From: Bretschneidera sinensis
Lineage: Eukaryota > Streptophyta > Magnoliopsida > Brassicales > Akaniaceae
DNA: 64,000 bases
Direction of reading: 5' to 3'
Assembly: GCA_023935145.1 (NCBI GenBank)
Contig: CM043700.1
Location: 70,259,120-70,323,119 of the forward strand
Below, piece after piece: positions 45,002 to 57,324 of this stretch. Below the pieces are notes generated by a model. It was not told where the DNA came from, did not search any database, and worked only from the letters and a program-made list of their open reading frames with translations. The stretch's first letter is position 1, and each line of letters opens with the position of its first letter. Made by a program: the position numbers and the translations under genes.

Positions 45002-45904
45002 ACTGTCCTCAGACTACCCTCCTTTCTTGGGCGCTTGTAATCTCTCAGGGTAAGGCACTTTAGGTACAAACGACCAAGGAAGATCCTTAATAGTAGGTGT
45101 GGCTGTAGATGGCTCAACATCTCTTTTCTTCTTGTTGCCACTTTCTTGCCCTTGCTGCAGAGCGGGGTTCTCTTCCACTTGATTGTCCACTTGTCTTCCA
45201 TACCTCAATGTGACAATCGCTTGCACTTGTTCCTGCCCATGCATAGGAGTTGATGAATTTTCAACCGCAAACTATTCCTTCGGGTTGGGCACGGGTTGAC
45301 TAAGGAACTTTCTCTTCTCTCATTCACCCAAGTGACTTGCGATTTGACCCATTTGACTCTCTAGCTTGGCAATCACTTGGGTGTTTACTATTGTTGCACT
45401 TTTCACTTCGCTTATAGATTGGTTGGTCATCTTTCTGAAATCATTGAGGGTGTCATCCAATGACTGTGAAACCGACACTGGCGCTTGACTGGGAGCTTGG
45501 TAAGCGGGTGATGGTGCTGGATGGGCTAAGCGACTATAACTTGGAACTAATGGAGGAAATCCGAGAGGGTATTGATTTTGAGCATAATGAGGGGCTCCTC
45601 CCTAATTCATCAGTTGGTTCTGCTTCCATGAAAAATTAGAGTGGTTCCACCACCTTGGATTGTACGTTTCGGAGTAAGATCCATTTGATTGCCAACAACA
45701 GTCATTGAAAGCATTCATTTGTTCCATGAGATACTCGGCAAAAGCCGGTATAGATGGAAAATTCTGTGCTAAATGCATAGGGCTAGCACAGATGGAACAA
45801 CTATCAACTTTGAATGTATTGGCTGTATTGATGGACTGGTCGGTCATCTTCATGAAATTCTTGAGGGTGTCCTTTAAAGATTGTGGAACCGGCGCTGGAT
45901 TCAT
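45002..45904 (-). pseudogene. E3 gag C-terminal part
   Basis: The 45904-45602 frame includes CSICASPMHLAQNFP, a CxxC...H cluster of the Athila Gag tail, followed by ETYNPRWWNHSNFSW. Then near 45390-45320 the coiled region (LESQMGQIAS-like) and at 45244 onward VTLRYGRQVDNQ and VEENPAL. The frame breaks at 45600 and near 45010. The N-terminal half of Gag is missing: only about 150 bp separates this frame from the primer site. Confidence 0.75.
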
Positions 45905-46054
45905 CCATATTTTTTTAAATTTATTATTATTATTTATTTATTTATTTTGGGCAATTGCAAATAGAAACAAATAAACTAAAATAAAACAAAAATGCTAACT
46001 AAACTAGTAGAAAAATAAAATCAATTCAGACAAAAATTTCACAAACAAAACAAC

Positions 46055-46072
46055 TCATCGGCAACGACGCCA
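46055..46072 (-). other. E3 primer-binding site, tRNA-Asp type with mismatches
   Basis: The minus strand reads TGGCGTCGTTGCCGATGA, the tRNA-Asp site with three changes, 6 bases after the 5' LTR end, as in E1. Confidence 0.8.
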
Positions 46073-46078
46073 AAAACT

Positions 46079-47291
46079 TGTTGTGAGTTTTAAATTACTT
46101 GCAAGCGCACGAGTCGTTTGTAATATAGTGTTGTGCAAGTGCGAGGTCGAATCTACAGGGAATTGCGTTGTGAAAATATAATTTTATCTAAACTAACCTT
46201 ATCTTAACCTGGTTCCGAATTTTGAATTGTATTTTGCAAAACAAATATAAACTAAACTAAATTGATTTAAAAACAAATAATAAAAACACTAAGGTTTCTG
46301 AATCCACCCCACCAAAGTAAAACATATATCTTCATGTTCTATATAAAAGAGATTTATGAAATGATTCCATGAATCCAACTTTAAACAAATCACAACAAAT
46401 ATCCTAATTAAACTAAAACCATCCAATGTATCCGTTTAATTTACAAATCACAAAGGATATCCAATTTAATCAAAATGATTCGATGTATCCATCAGATGAA
46501 ACACAAAGAATATCCAACTTGAACAATTTAAAAACTATCAATCGTAAGAATTTACTCAAACAATTGAAACAGAACATTTAATACTAAAAATATCAGAATT
46601 GTACGAACATATCTGAAAATATAATGCTAAACAATGGAAAGGCTTTATCTTCAACCTTAGCTGAAGATTTTAGCCACTCATGATTATGAAACTAAATTTA
46701 ACAATTAAAGTGCTAAGCATTAAAACTCAAAAAGAAATAAATTAAAACTGACTATACATTGAGAGAAATTTCACTCGTAGTTGTTGAGCAGCGCTTCCCC
46801 CCTTTGTAGCAAAGCCCTTGGAGATCCACCAGAATGCTAGTAGAAGTCCTCCAAATTGCACCAAAATAGCACTTGGATTGCTTACTAAAGATGAAGTGAA
46901 GAGGGGCTTATATAGGGAAACATCACAAGTGCAATGTGTTTCCAATCCGATGTGGGATACTGCAGATTCCAGCTTTTGCTCTTTAACCTTTGTCTACTAA
47001 AACTGCCATAACTTTCTCTAGAAAAATCATTTCATTGATCCGTAAAATTCCCCAAAAAATAGACATCTGGATCTTTCCAAGCATATATAGCTCATCTCCT
47101 GGTTCTTCCTGAATCAATACAGTTTAATCCTAAAAAATGGCTGATCTGTACGAGCAATTTTGGCAATTTAGTGAAACTCCTTTCCAAGCTTGTAAACCTG
47201 TAAAACAATGAAAAACAACTCAAAGTAACAAATTCCTAAACTAACAAATGTAAATTAAGGGGCCAAAACATGCAATATTTGGCACTCATCA
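46079..47291 (-). repeat. E3 5' LTR
   Basis: 1213 bp, minus strand TGATGAGTGCC ... CTCACAACA. A likely TATA motif (CCTATATAAGCC) is on the minus strand near 46920-46905. Very similar to the 3' LTR apart from the duplication, so E3 is one of the younger insertions here. Confidence 0.92.
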
Positions 47292-47299
47292 ATACCAAT

Positions 47300-48400
47300 A
47301 GTAGGTCGAGGTACAAACCCAAGAGGGGGTGAATTGGGTTTTTAAAAACTTTTTACAATTAACAAACTAGTTTTAATCATTTAATCAATTAAAGAAAACA
47401 AAAAATAAATTGGTTAAAATTAAAGGAGTAAAAGAAGAGAATATGCAAACTTCGTTTATAGCGGTTCAGCAATATCGGAATCATTCTAACCCTACGTCCA
47501 CTTTCTTCAAGGAACCTCCTTGAAGCAATCCACTAATGATAGTCAAGCAACTTCACGGGTATTGCTCAAACCTTACAATAATCTCTTCCACAAGGAAGTG
47601 TTTAATACCTAAACACTCTAAGAGTTACACCAACTATTTCTCTTTACAATAATAGGAATTGAATGTGGAAGAGAGACAAAAAAGACTTGAATTTAATGCT
47701 CTTATAAGGAAGAATATATCTCTCTTAAAAGTACAAAACTTTTAGAAATGACTCATAAAGGATTTTGAAAGCTTTTTAATGATCTTAAATGAGAAGATGA
47801 AGATTTAATACTCTTGTGTATCTTCTATATCTTATTTACGATGGATTTTTATAGATGCAGAACCTACTAACCGTTACTATCCAAAAAATCTCGTTTGAGA
47901 GTGGTTTGGTGCATTACATGTACTGAACAGACATTCAGATTTGAAATATTACCGTTATTTTTAACGTTTAGTCAACTGGATAGTTTGTTCAGTCGACTGG
48001 ATGGTTATTTAAAAAATAAATTAGTATTAAGTATTTCATTCAGTCGACTGAACCTCATTCAGTCGACTGAACCTCATTCAGTCGATTGGATGTCCTAAAA
48101 TAGATTTTGCTGTTTTGAGAAGGTTTTTCCAGTCAAAATAAATTTTTGTAAAAACATTTTAATCAAAATGAGCTATAATAAAAGCAAAATACTTGTCAGT
48201 AGAGATTTACAGATCTTAACTACCTTAGAGCCTATTATAGGTCTTTAATCTTGATATTGTATTTCTCAAGTAAACAGTATGTTTGTTTTGCGTCTTATTT
48301 TTGAATTGTATGCTATTTGCAACTTGGACACTTCGCTAAAAATGTTAGCATAAATGAAAACTAGTGTTTTGTTATAATTAAAATCAAATAAAGGTCAATA
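47300..48400 (-). repeat. C2 5' LTR
   Basis: About 1.1 kb. The minus strand starts TATTGACCTTTATTTG (expected TGTTGACC) and ends GTACCTCGACCTAC. It has a TATA motif CTATAAAAATCC (minus) near 47853 and CAGTCGACTG/TCAGTCGACTGAA repeats at 47970-48090 upstream of it. The primer-binding site is split: its first half (minus strand TTGGTAT) is at 47299-47293 and the rest (TAGAGCC) at about 41376-41368, separated by E3. Confidence 0.85.
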
Positions 48401-48868
48401 ATTTTTAATATAAATAATATCAAATTTAACCGAAATTATTGATAAATCTAACAATTTTACTATTGCATTGAATATAAACAAAACACCATAAATTATGGAT
48501 AAATGAATATTGCAATAAATAAAACATAATTTAATCTAAAATGATTTCACACAACAAATCATAATATTTTCGTTGAAAACTTTGGCTAATGAGGCCAAAA
48601 GGATCCGGAGAGTACCGTTGTTCTTAAAGAAAAAACAGTCCAAAGATGAAAATGTTCGATCGGCCGACATCAGCGGACCAAACTATAGCGTTCTGGATTT
48701 AAATCACATGGCAAACATTGCTAAATGAACATGTGATTGTGGTGCTGACGTCAACGCACCACTACACCTGGCGTGCAGTAAAATCCTTTTATTTATTAAT
48801 TCCTTTTTATACAATGTTTTTTTCTTCTCATTGCTAACCTAGTTATTCAAGGCTAGGGTTGGGCTGGC
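48401..48868. other. Unassigned intergenic DNA
   Basis: AT-rich flank of C2 followed by a more GC-balanced stretch (48600-48780). No coding region, repeat or structure that I can support. Confidence 0.4.
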
Positions 48869-51635
48869 CCATGATCTCATAAATCCTGTATCTTTATCTT
48901 TAAATACGTGATTTGATGCTATTTTTTCAACAGTATGTTTGAGAACATACCGTAAATTTAAATAATTTTTGTTTTGAATTATTTTGAATTTATTGATTTA
49001 AGAGTAGTTTAATGTTTATAACGTTCAGTAATTAATATTTTTATATTTTTAAAAAAGACATGAATCTTGCACGACAAATTTTAATAAGACTATAGAACAA
49101 AAGATTTTTGCATAAGCTTTCACTCTATTTTTTGAGAAACATAAATTTCAATCATTTTCTTTTAGAAAATTTTGTAAAACTAATCTAAATAAATGGTTAA
49201 TTAAGTTGAATCTTTTTTAAAAATTTTGATTGACAACTATGTTTTTGTAGTACATAATATATTGTTGGGATTTTACTTTTAAAAATCTACCTACTTAAAT
49301 TTTAAGCAAATAACATAATCATAACAATTAAATAGCCAAAACAACGTGGTTCGGAAAATCGGCAACCTCTTTGCCTACTTTTACTAACAAACTCACTACT
49401 TTATTAATCTTCAGTTACAATTTTAGGAAGAGCAAAGTTACTAAACTCTCACAGCCTCACAACTCAAAAGCCCTAATACACCCAAAGCTCTCAACTTACC
49501 TCTAGTTGTAAGCGCATCTCTACTGGACAACCCAAAACCCAATACACTCAAAGTTCTCATTCTAATTCTAGTGGTAAACCCATCTAGTTTATAATGTATA
49601 TGAGAATCATGAGTGTGTGTCAAACCTTCTCTAACAGGAAAATAAGAACATCATAGGAGACTACTACTACTATTACTCCTATTAGAACAAGTCCATCTAA
49701 AAGGAAACTACTACTATATTCCTACTAGAATAAGTAATTATAAAATAAGAAACTACTTTTCCCAAACCTATTAGAATTCTTTCTTGTGGGGATTTGAGCC
49801 AAAATACTAACAAATCTCCACATTGATTAAAATTCTCAACCTTATCATCAAATTTGTTTTTCTTTGGTTAGTGTGATCATTTCTTTTGGTCTTCTCATCA
49901 TTTTCATTGGCCTTTCCATTATTATTGTCCTTCGATCTACTTAACTCCTCTAAGTCCTCCACAATGGCCTTACTTTGCAATTGTGTGTGTTCTTCTTCCT
50001 CATTGCTGATGTACTCCTTATTTGAAAATCTACAGTTTTGGATCTTGATCTTTCATCCACCTTCCTTGAAGTGCTCTACTCACTCACTTTGTTTGGCTCT
50101 TCTCTTAATATAATCACGAACAATTTTTTAACTTCGAACACACTTGGTCTCATCAAGTTATCTCTCTTTGTAGGTACCGCGGGAACCTGTTAATCTATCC
50201 AAAATTTCTTGCCCACTATTAACATTGTGACTATGTCATCTTCTTTCAGTGGTAATTACTTTGTCTATGTCAACATACTACTCAAGAAATTAGTGATAAC
50301 GAAATTGATAAAGCTAATATTCATTATACATTATTTCATCTTCAATTCATCAAAGAGCTAAATATTAATCATGCCTATTTCTTTGTATTTTTTCCATCGG
50401 AACTCAACTCTGATACCACTTATTAAGATTTTACCTATAAAAATCTATCTATCAAATTTTAGGCAAAAAACATAATTACAACAATTAAATAGGCAAAACA
50501 AATAAAGAACAATAAATCAATAATTTAACGTGGTTCGACAATCTCTTTGCCTATATTCACCAACAAACTCACTACTTTATTAATTTTCAGTTAAAAATTT
50601 AGACAAAGTTGATAAACTCTCACAACTTTACAACCCGAAAGCCTTAATAGACCCAAAACTCTCAACCTAACTCTAGTTGTAAGTGTCAATCTCTACTTGA
50701 CAACCCAAAATCCTAATAAACGCAAAGCTCTGTGTATGAGAATTATGAGTGTGTTTTAAGTCTTTTCTAACACTCTTTTTATATAGAAGAAATTTTCTTA
50801 ATACTAATAGAAAAAAGAATAATATCAAATAGAATAACGATTTTGTAATCTCATATTTATTGTAAGCACGATTTAAGACCACTGATTTTGATCCATAGCG
50901 ATTCTTATCAAGATAACTCTAATTCAAGAAACAGCACTTCATATCCACCAAGTTGACAATACGGGTCGGCCGATAAGATGACGTGGTATGTGTTCTAACT
51001 TTTTAACTGAAAGACAGGTGCTGCTAAAATCCAAATTCAAGTCAGTGCCTTAGTTCAGTGTTTTTGGTTTCAACTTGAGTTTATCAAGACAGCAAACTAA
51101 TTCAACAACATATATATGTTATTTAATTTCTTTTGGCACGTGATGATATTCATATACTCCGTACTAAAACTCCTTCGGCTTAAACCAACAAATCCCTTCA
51201 ACTTTGACGTTATGCCTAATTTTGACTTTTCAAAAATAATGTGTGCAAGGCATAATTATTTATTTTGAATTAGGTGTTGCAAAATATTATATTTTAAAAA
51301 ATAGACATTAAAATCAAGATTGAAATATAAAAAATAAAAAGATGGAACCATTGAACTAACTCTATAATAATGTTTGAAGCATTATTTATGACACGTGTAT
51401 TTACTTTAATGCATTATTGTTGTAAAAAAAATGTGTCTAAGGTATTATTATTATTTGATTTAGTCATTTAAATTTAATCTAAAATGTAATATTATTAATC
51501 GAGAGATGTAACCATTGAACTAATTTTATGGTTATTACATTATTTATGACTTTTGTTCTATTACAACGATGCATTATTGTTAAAAATTGAATAATTAAAC
51601 CAATTAACATCATACTATTGAACTATTTTGAGACA
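48869..51635. repeat. Copy A of a diverged direct duplication
   Basis: Similar to 52466-54192 from the ATGATCTCAT...TACGT start to the ATTAAACCAATTAACAT end. Shared landmarks include TTTTTGCATAAGCTTTCA, GATAAGATGACGTGG, TTTTTAACTGAAAGACAGGT and AACCATTGAACTAA. Excluding the insertion at 49263-50820 it is about 1.2 kb. Nothing coding was recognised. It contains a shorter internal repeat (AACCATTGAACTAA...GCATTATT) twice. Confidence 0.8.
49263..50820 (-). mobile_element. Small copia-type TRIM-like element
   Basis: Two LTR-like direct repeats (49263-49812, about 550 bp; 50421 to about 50820) share ACAACGTGGTTCGG/ACGTGGTTCGAC and CAAACTCACTACTTTATTAAT. The minus strand has TGGTATCAGAGTTGAG next to the 5' LTR (50419-50404), an initiator-Met primer site. 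The 3' LTR starts TGTTAGTATTTTGG next to a purine-rich run. The interior is only about 600 bp with no pol motif, so it is non-autonomous. A TATA motif (CTATATAAAAAG) is in the 5' LTR near 50785. Copy B has the uninterrupted site near 52860; flanks are TATAT and AATAT. Confidence 0.78.
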
Positions 51636-52465
51636 AGCAAGTAATGCAAGATATATAAAAAGGAAAATTGTTTCAGTTTCAATTAAAACAGATTGTAGGG
51701 TAACTAGCTAGATGGGGTTGGTTTTTTAAACAAATATATTATTCGAGGTCGGTATTTTTAACTCATATCCATTATTCGTTCATTAAAATATAGATATTGA
51801 TATAAAAAATAAGATTTGTTAGAAAATAAATATTTTTAATTAATATCCGTTGATCTGTTATCCGTAAGACTTGATCTATATCCGATTGGATCATCATTTT
51901 TTCACATAAATATTTTTTTTTAATAATATTTATTTTTGATCCGTTATTTATTCGTTAAAACACTGATATAAATATAAAAACTAAAATCCATTAAAAATAA
52001 ATATTTTTAATCAATACTTATTAATTCATTACCCATAAAAACTAACCTCCACCTGAACCTATTCATTTCCCACCTCTGCTCCACAACATTAATAATTTTA
52101 TCCTCTGGTACTTAATTAAACAACCAAAACTAGTATTTTTGAAGCTCCTTTTTTCTTCTAGAAAAGAAAAAACAACAAAAAGTAGGCATACACCTTTTAA
52201 TGCATGACAGCTAGTGGTAGTCACCTGAAGGATACTTTGAAATTAATTAAAAGAAAAAACGCACTTGTGGTCAATTGGCCATACATCACTAGTAAAAAAA
52301 AAAAATTATCATTTGCGGATCAAATTTTATTTTATTTTATTTTTTTTTGTGATAATTCAAATTTCATCAAAGAAAATCATCAGAAAATTCGTTATAAGAA
52401 TCTCGTAGATAATATTATATTATTTTTTTATGATAAAAATCTATCTTAAAAAAATTAGATTGGCA
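51636..52465. other. Spacer between duplication copies
   Basis: Very AT-rich. A block at 51720-52080 has repeated ATTTTTAATCAATA and ATCCGTTAT-type phrases in two rounds (51730-51900 and 51905-52060). An 81-codon open frame at 52204-52449 has no recognisable motif and is lysine/phenylalanine-biased by composition. Confidence 0.4.
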
Positions 52466-54192
52466 TATGATCTCATCAACCATCTATTTTTATCATTAAA
52501 TACGTAATTTAATGTTATTTTTTAACAAAATGATCACATTAAATATTAAAAAAAATATTATGATGAATTTTAAAAATTGATTTAAGTATGTTTAAATAAA
52601 TTTAAATAAATTTATTTTAAATTATTTTAAATTTATTGATTTAAATATATTTTAATAATTCTTAAACATCATTTATAGCATCCAATAATCAATATTTTTA
52701 AATATTTAAAAAAAAAACGTGAAACCTGCTACGCAAAGAAGACTCGAGAACAACAGATTTTTGCATAAGCTTTCATACTTTATTTTTCGGAAGCGTAAAT
52801 TTCAATCGTTTTCTTGTAAAACATTTTGATTGACAATCATGTTTCTGTAGTACTTAATATATCAAATAGAATAATGATTTTGTAATCTCATGTTTATTAT
52901 TGTAAGAAATATCTAAAATCATTGATTTTGATCATCAGCTGTAAACTCAAGTCATATCATTGATAAGATGACGTGGCCCGTTTCTAACTTTTTAACTGAA
53001 AGACAGGTTCTGCAATAATCCAAATTGATGAAGGTGCCATGTTATTCGTTCAGTGTTTTAGGTTTCATCATAGAGTTTATCAAGACAGCAAACTAATTTA
53101 ACAACATATGTTATTTAGTTTCTTTTGGCCCGAGATGATATTTATATTAGGAGGTGTTTGTTTATATTTAATGAATTATTTAATATTATTATATTTAAAT
53201 CGATCAAATATAATATAATTAAATTTGTTCGTTTTTATTTTTTAATAATATTTATTGAATTTAACCGAAATAAATTTAAAAAAAAAATTTCAATGACATC
53301 TTAATAGTAACCAAATCAAATTCAGTAAGTATGAGTTGTATCAAAAACATACTCAGTAATCATCTTCACCATCTTGCCTTGTCTGGAGTTTATCTATGAC
53401 TTCACCTGTATTCACATATGAAAGTACCAAACATTCTTAATAATTAAAAGAGTTAAAAAGAAAAAGTTATGGTCTTAATCTTTAACATAATGCCTAATTT
53501 TGTTTGAGTTTCTCATCTCAAGGCTTCAATGAATATGAAGGTTTTTTTAGGATAGAAAACGATGTATATGACGTGTAATTATTATTTTTAATTAGACAAC
53601 GCAAATTCTAAATAGACATTAGAATCAAGATTGGAGCATACAATAAAAGAAAAATAAAAAGATGTAACCATTGAACTAACTTTGTAATAATGTTTGAACC
53701 ATTATTTATGAAGAGTGTGTTAACTTCAATGCATTATCTATAAAAGAAAACAAAAACGTGTATACGGCATTACTATTATTTTATAACTAAGCATTAAAAT
53801 TGAACCTAAAATATATAACTTTCTTTGTCCCATAATGATTGTCATGTTCACTATTTTGTCAATTAAATGAAAATTTTGTTTTTTTTTAATGTTAAATCAT
53901 TAAGGAAAAATATTGTTTTTCTTTCATATATACATAAATAGAGCTTAGAAGTTTCTAAAAAATATTTTTTCGTATTTTTAAAATAATATATGTATAATAA
54001 TTAAAATCAAAATTATGTAAGAAAAGGTTATAAGTGACAATCGTTTTGGGATAGAAGGAGTATCATTAATCGAGAAAGATGTAACCACTAAACTAATTCT
54101 TTCACTATATGTTCATAGCATTATTGATGACTTTTTCTTGATTACTTTGATGCATTATTATAAAAAATCGAATAGTTAAACCAATTAACATT
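52466..54192. repeat. Copy B of the direct duplication
   Basis: Counterpart of copy A, truncated at its right by the LTR of E4 near 54195. It lacks the TRIM-like element and carries the Stowaway MITE instead. Divergence is clearly visible by eye, with many indels. Confidence 0.8.
53819..54060. mobile_element. Stowaway-type MITE
   Basis: 242 bp with 26-base terminal inverted repeats: CTTTCTTTGTCCCATAATG... at the left, and at the right the complement of CTCCTTCTATCCCAAAACG. Both extend to GATTGTCA. Such ends (CTCCCTCCGTCCCA) are diagnostic for Tc1/mariner-derived Stowaway elements. TA follows at 54061-54062; the left copy has changed to AA. Copy A lacks the insert. Confidence 0.9.
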
Positions 54193-54196
54193 CATG

Positions 54197-54818
54197 TGAC
54201 CAAAATAATATGACCCAATAAAAGATGGACACGTGGCCAACTAATCATGGACAATAAAGTGACCCAACCTGCTCTGGCTATAGTAGCGTTCGGACACCTT
54301 GACATGATAACTCAAGCAGAGATCATCTCTTACGGACATAAGCCATTCCTTGTGAGGCTCGAGACTCAGAAGTCACGTCTCGATAGAGTTTCACTTTAGA
54401 GGACCACACAAGGAACTCACTAGCATCTATATAAAGAGGCTCCCATCTTCAAGGAAGAAAAAAGAGATGCACATACACAAGGATACCGATAAAAGAGAGA
54501 AAAGACGAATTAAGAGGTAAAAACCAGAGAAAACATATGAGGAACAAAGAGAATTATTCTAGTTCTCTCATCCTCCCAAATATTCCTTCACCTCGACATA
54601 ATTCTCTATTTTTCTCTTTATTTGAAAAGCACGTACTAACTTAAGTGTTTGAGGGTCCTTCCCGGAGAACAACGCTTCGAAAGACCTTTTTTAAGGTATC
54701 TAAATACCTCAAGCTCGAAGGAAACATTTCAGTTCCAAGCTCTTCCATCCAGGGCGACCTTGAATAACACCTCTGAAGGCCATCAAAGACCGAAAACCCT
54801 TCATCATCTTTTTTGGCA
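54197..54818 (+). repeat. E4 5' LTR, Tat-like Ty3/gypsy
   Basis: About 622 bp from TGACCAAAATAATATG to TTTTGGCA. A TATA box (ATCTATATAAAGAGG) is near 54427. It is followed by a degenerate gypsy primer site (GTTAGCGTCGTTTTTAGGAA near 54825-54844, compare TGGCGCCGTTTGTGGGAA). The 3' LTR is not in the window. Boundary and lineage are inferred. Confidence 0.6.
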
Positions 54819-57324
54819 TTACCGGGTTAGCGTCGTTTTTAGGAAATAAAAATTTTGTCTCAAGATACCACCTAAAAGCCCTTAAATGGTCTCATTGTAT
54901 AGTTCTTGAAACTGTAACCTTAAGGTGCCTCGTTCAGATCCATCAAAGCCAAGATGGACAACATGGAAAACTTGTCACCATCTAAACTCTCAAGCTCAAC
55001 TCTCATCCAATTCTGAAATCTTCCCGGCTCTAATAAAGCCGAAGGAATTATATGTTTCTTAAAGTCCTTTAGAAGTCGAGACTGAAGGCGTACACATTAT
55101 CCTTGCTATAATCGAGAACAACCCCAACATCTCGAATGAAGCCAAACCTCAGAGGGACTAATTATCCCGAGACTTCTCCAAAGAAATCTCTTGAAATACC
55201 TCGAGTACAATAAGTCTTGACAGCTTTGAGATGCCTAAGGATCGAGCCCTATAACAAGATAATTTCATTGTGTTATGGAGACTCCAACTCTCCAACGCTT
55301 GTTCATGGACATTCACAGGCAGATCTGTACCAGTCACTATCCCACGTTCTAAAGCAAACAATATAAGTCTAGCCTTACACTCCTCCTCAGGGCTGATCAA
55401 ACTCCATCAAGGTTTAGGACGAGCGGTTCAAAGCTCACTTCCTTCAACAATGGTTAAATAAGAGGAGCAAACTTGGGGTATGTTTAGCTCCACTAAAAAG
55501 CTAATGAACCACTCTGAAAGCACCTTACCAACCAAGGGAAGAAGCTTAGCCAAAGAACAAATTTAGAGACCCTCTTCAGTGATCATCCAGCTCCAAGTTT
55601 CAATCACACTTTCCATGCGAGTTCCTTAGCAACTCTTTTCATCCAGGAAAAGAAGATCCTAGCAGGAAAAGCAAACTAAACCTTGTAAGGAGAAAAGTCA
55701 TAACACATTCAAGCTTAGCTCTCTCATATCCAAACACCTTGGGATTTACTTAAGAAAGGTAAAAAAGAAAGCAACTAAGTCAAGCTAAGCTTATCTAAAG
55801 TCCATATACCCTAAAAGCACATCAGCACAAAAAGGTCCTCATTCTGAGCAAAAGACCAAAGTCGTATGCTCAAAATAAGTTTCCACATGGATCCCATCTT
55901 AGTCCACATGAGGTATATGATCCCAAGAATTTGAAGCAAGAAACTGAAGTTCCACCTAAGATAAGCCTCTATTTAATCACTACTCTAGTAAAGAAAAGAA
56001 AGAATGAAAAAAAAAAAATACATAGTCTTAGCACTTGTAAAATTTCTTATGAACTCTACTCTGCAGAATTAGTAAAGATATAAAGGCAAAAGGAAATAAA
56101 ATTAAAATATTTCATTAGAAGAAAAAAATATATATCTTACAATAGGAGGGCTTCGACACCAAAGATATAAGTAGAAAAGAAGAAGAGAAAGCTAAGTCTT
56201 ACTCTAAGACTATGGCTCCTAATCTTTAGTGTTGTCAACAAGTTCGACCTCTTTAGTCCTCTCTGTGACCTCAACCACTTCGATCACCACTTTTTTTGTC
56301 TACTTCTTAGGAGGATCTGAGATCTCTAACTTGTCCCAATCTAGATCTGTCTGAGGCATCCTTTATTAGGCCTGTCTTGCAGGAAGAACATAGTTTCCTA
56401 ACAACTAACGAATAATATCCATATTGTCAAAAACTGAGTCAGTGTCCCTCACCTTCCAGTTTGGACAGTAAGTCTCGAAACTCAAGCTAGCAATAGAAAT
56501 GGACTCCTGAATAGCTAAAGAAGAAACTACAAGGACAACAGTGGAGTCCTCTAGAGTAGTAGAAGAACCCTTGAGAATAGGAGTGTAGTTCTCAAGGGCA
56601 ATAGGCGTCGAGCTAAAGGGATAAACAATAAGAACAAGCCCAAGAGGAAGAACCTCCCCCTTGTCAGCCTCTTAAACCAGCTCTTTGATCGTCCTCTTCC
56701 TAGAAGTAGAGATCTCAGCTTCTTGCACCTCAACTTACTAGACCTTGGTCTGTTGCACATTATCCAGTTATAGTGTAGTCCTTTCAGCCTCAAGTCACTT
56801 CACCTTAACCATTTGGGTCGAAGGCCCCTATGTTGTCTCCATTTTCCTCTTAGACTGGTCATCAGAAGAAGACTTGGTGGCATTGGCCCTCCTCTTCTCT
56901 CAGGCTATCCTAGCTATTTTGACTTGGCTGAACATGGTGTCTTCTATAAAAGAAAAATTAGATCAATAAAAACCAACATGGATAATAAAAAAAAAGCGAA
57001 AATAGTATACAAACAATTCTCCACTACCAATAGGAGAGTCAGGAAGGTGCAAACTAAGCTGGTGGGCCCTCAGTAGTGACTCATCCATAAGGTCTTTACT
57101 AAACATTCTAGCCCTAGCTTCTAAGACTTTATTGATCGATCGCTCTTCCTAATCACCTAATGATGGTTCCCTATGATCAGGTATCTCCTCAGAGTTCTAC
57201 TCCAGTAAAACTTGATGAGATTTTAACCCTTCCACGAAGAAGAACCGTTCGTTTTAGCTCTTAATTGAAGGAGTGCCTAGAATCTTCCTTTCGCTCCTTG
57301 AGTATAAGTTGAACCACCCATTAT

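Larger units (their letters stand above)
41381..47291 (-). mobile_element. E3: non-autonomous Athila-type element inserted in the C2 primer-binding site
   Basis: Two LTRs in minus orientation (5' LTR 46079-47291, 3' LTR 41381-42780), a tRNA-Asp-type primer site, a polypurine tract, and a perfect 5-bp target duplication ATACC at 41376-41380 and 47292-47296. The interior keeps parts of gag and only the N-terminal third of reverse transcriptase. Protease, the catalytic RT motif, RNase H and integrase are gone. It must have moved with proteins from a complete relative, or suffered the deletions after insertion. Confidence 0.92.
34321..48400 (-). mobile_element. C2: Sirevirus-like Ty1/copia element, minus strand, internally deleted, interrupted by E3
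   Basis: A relative of C1 in reverse orientation. Its 5' LTR is at 47300-48400 and gag starts at 41328. Pol remnants, ORF3 and a truncated 3' LTR (34321-34560) follow toward lower coordinates. Protease and the catalytic part of integrase are missing through a deletion. E3 sits in its primer-binding site with a perfect target duplication. C2 therefore predates E3. No target duplication for C2 can be recognised because the 3' LTR is cut. Confidence 0.87.

Noticed and set aside
47895..48098. Open frame in the C2 LTR
   Set aside because: Lies wholly in the LTR and partly in the CAGTCGACTG repeats.
52204..52449. Small gene in the spacer between duplications, or CACTA-type end at CACTAGTAAAAA
   Set aside because: Composition is lysine/phenylalanine from A/T runs. 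A matching second terminal repeat for a CACTA element was not found.
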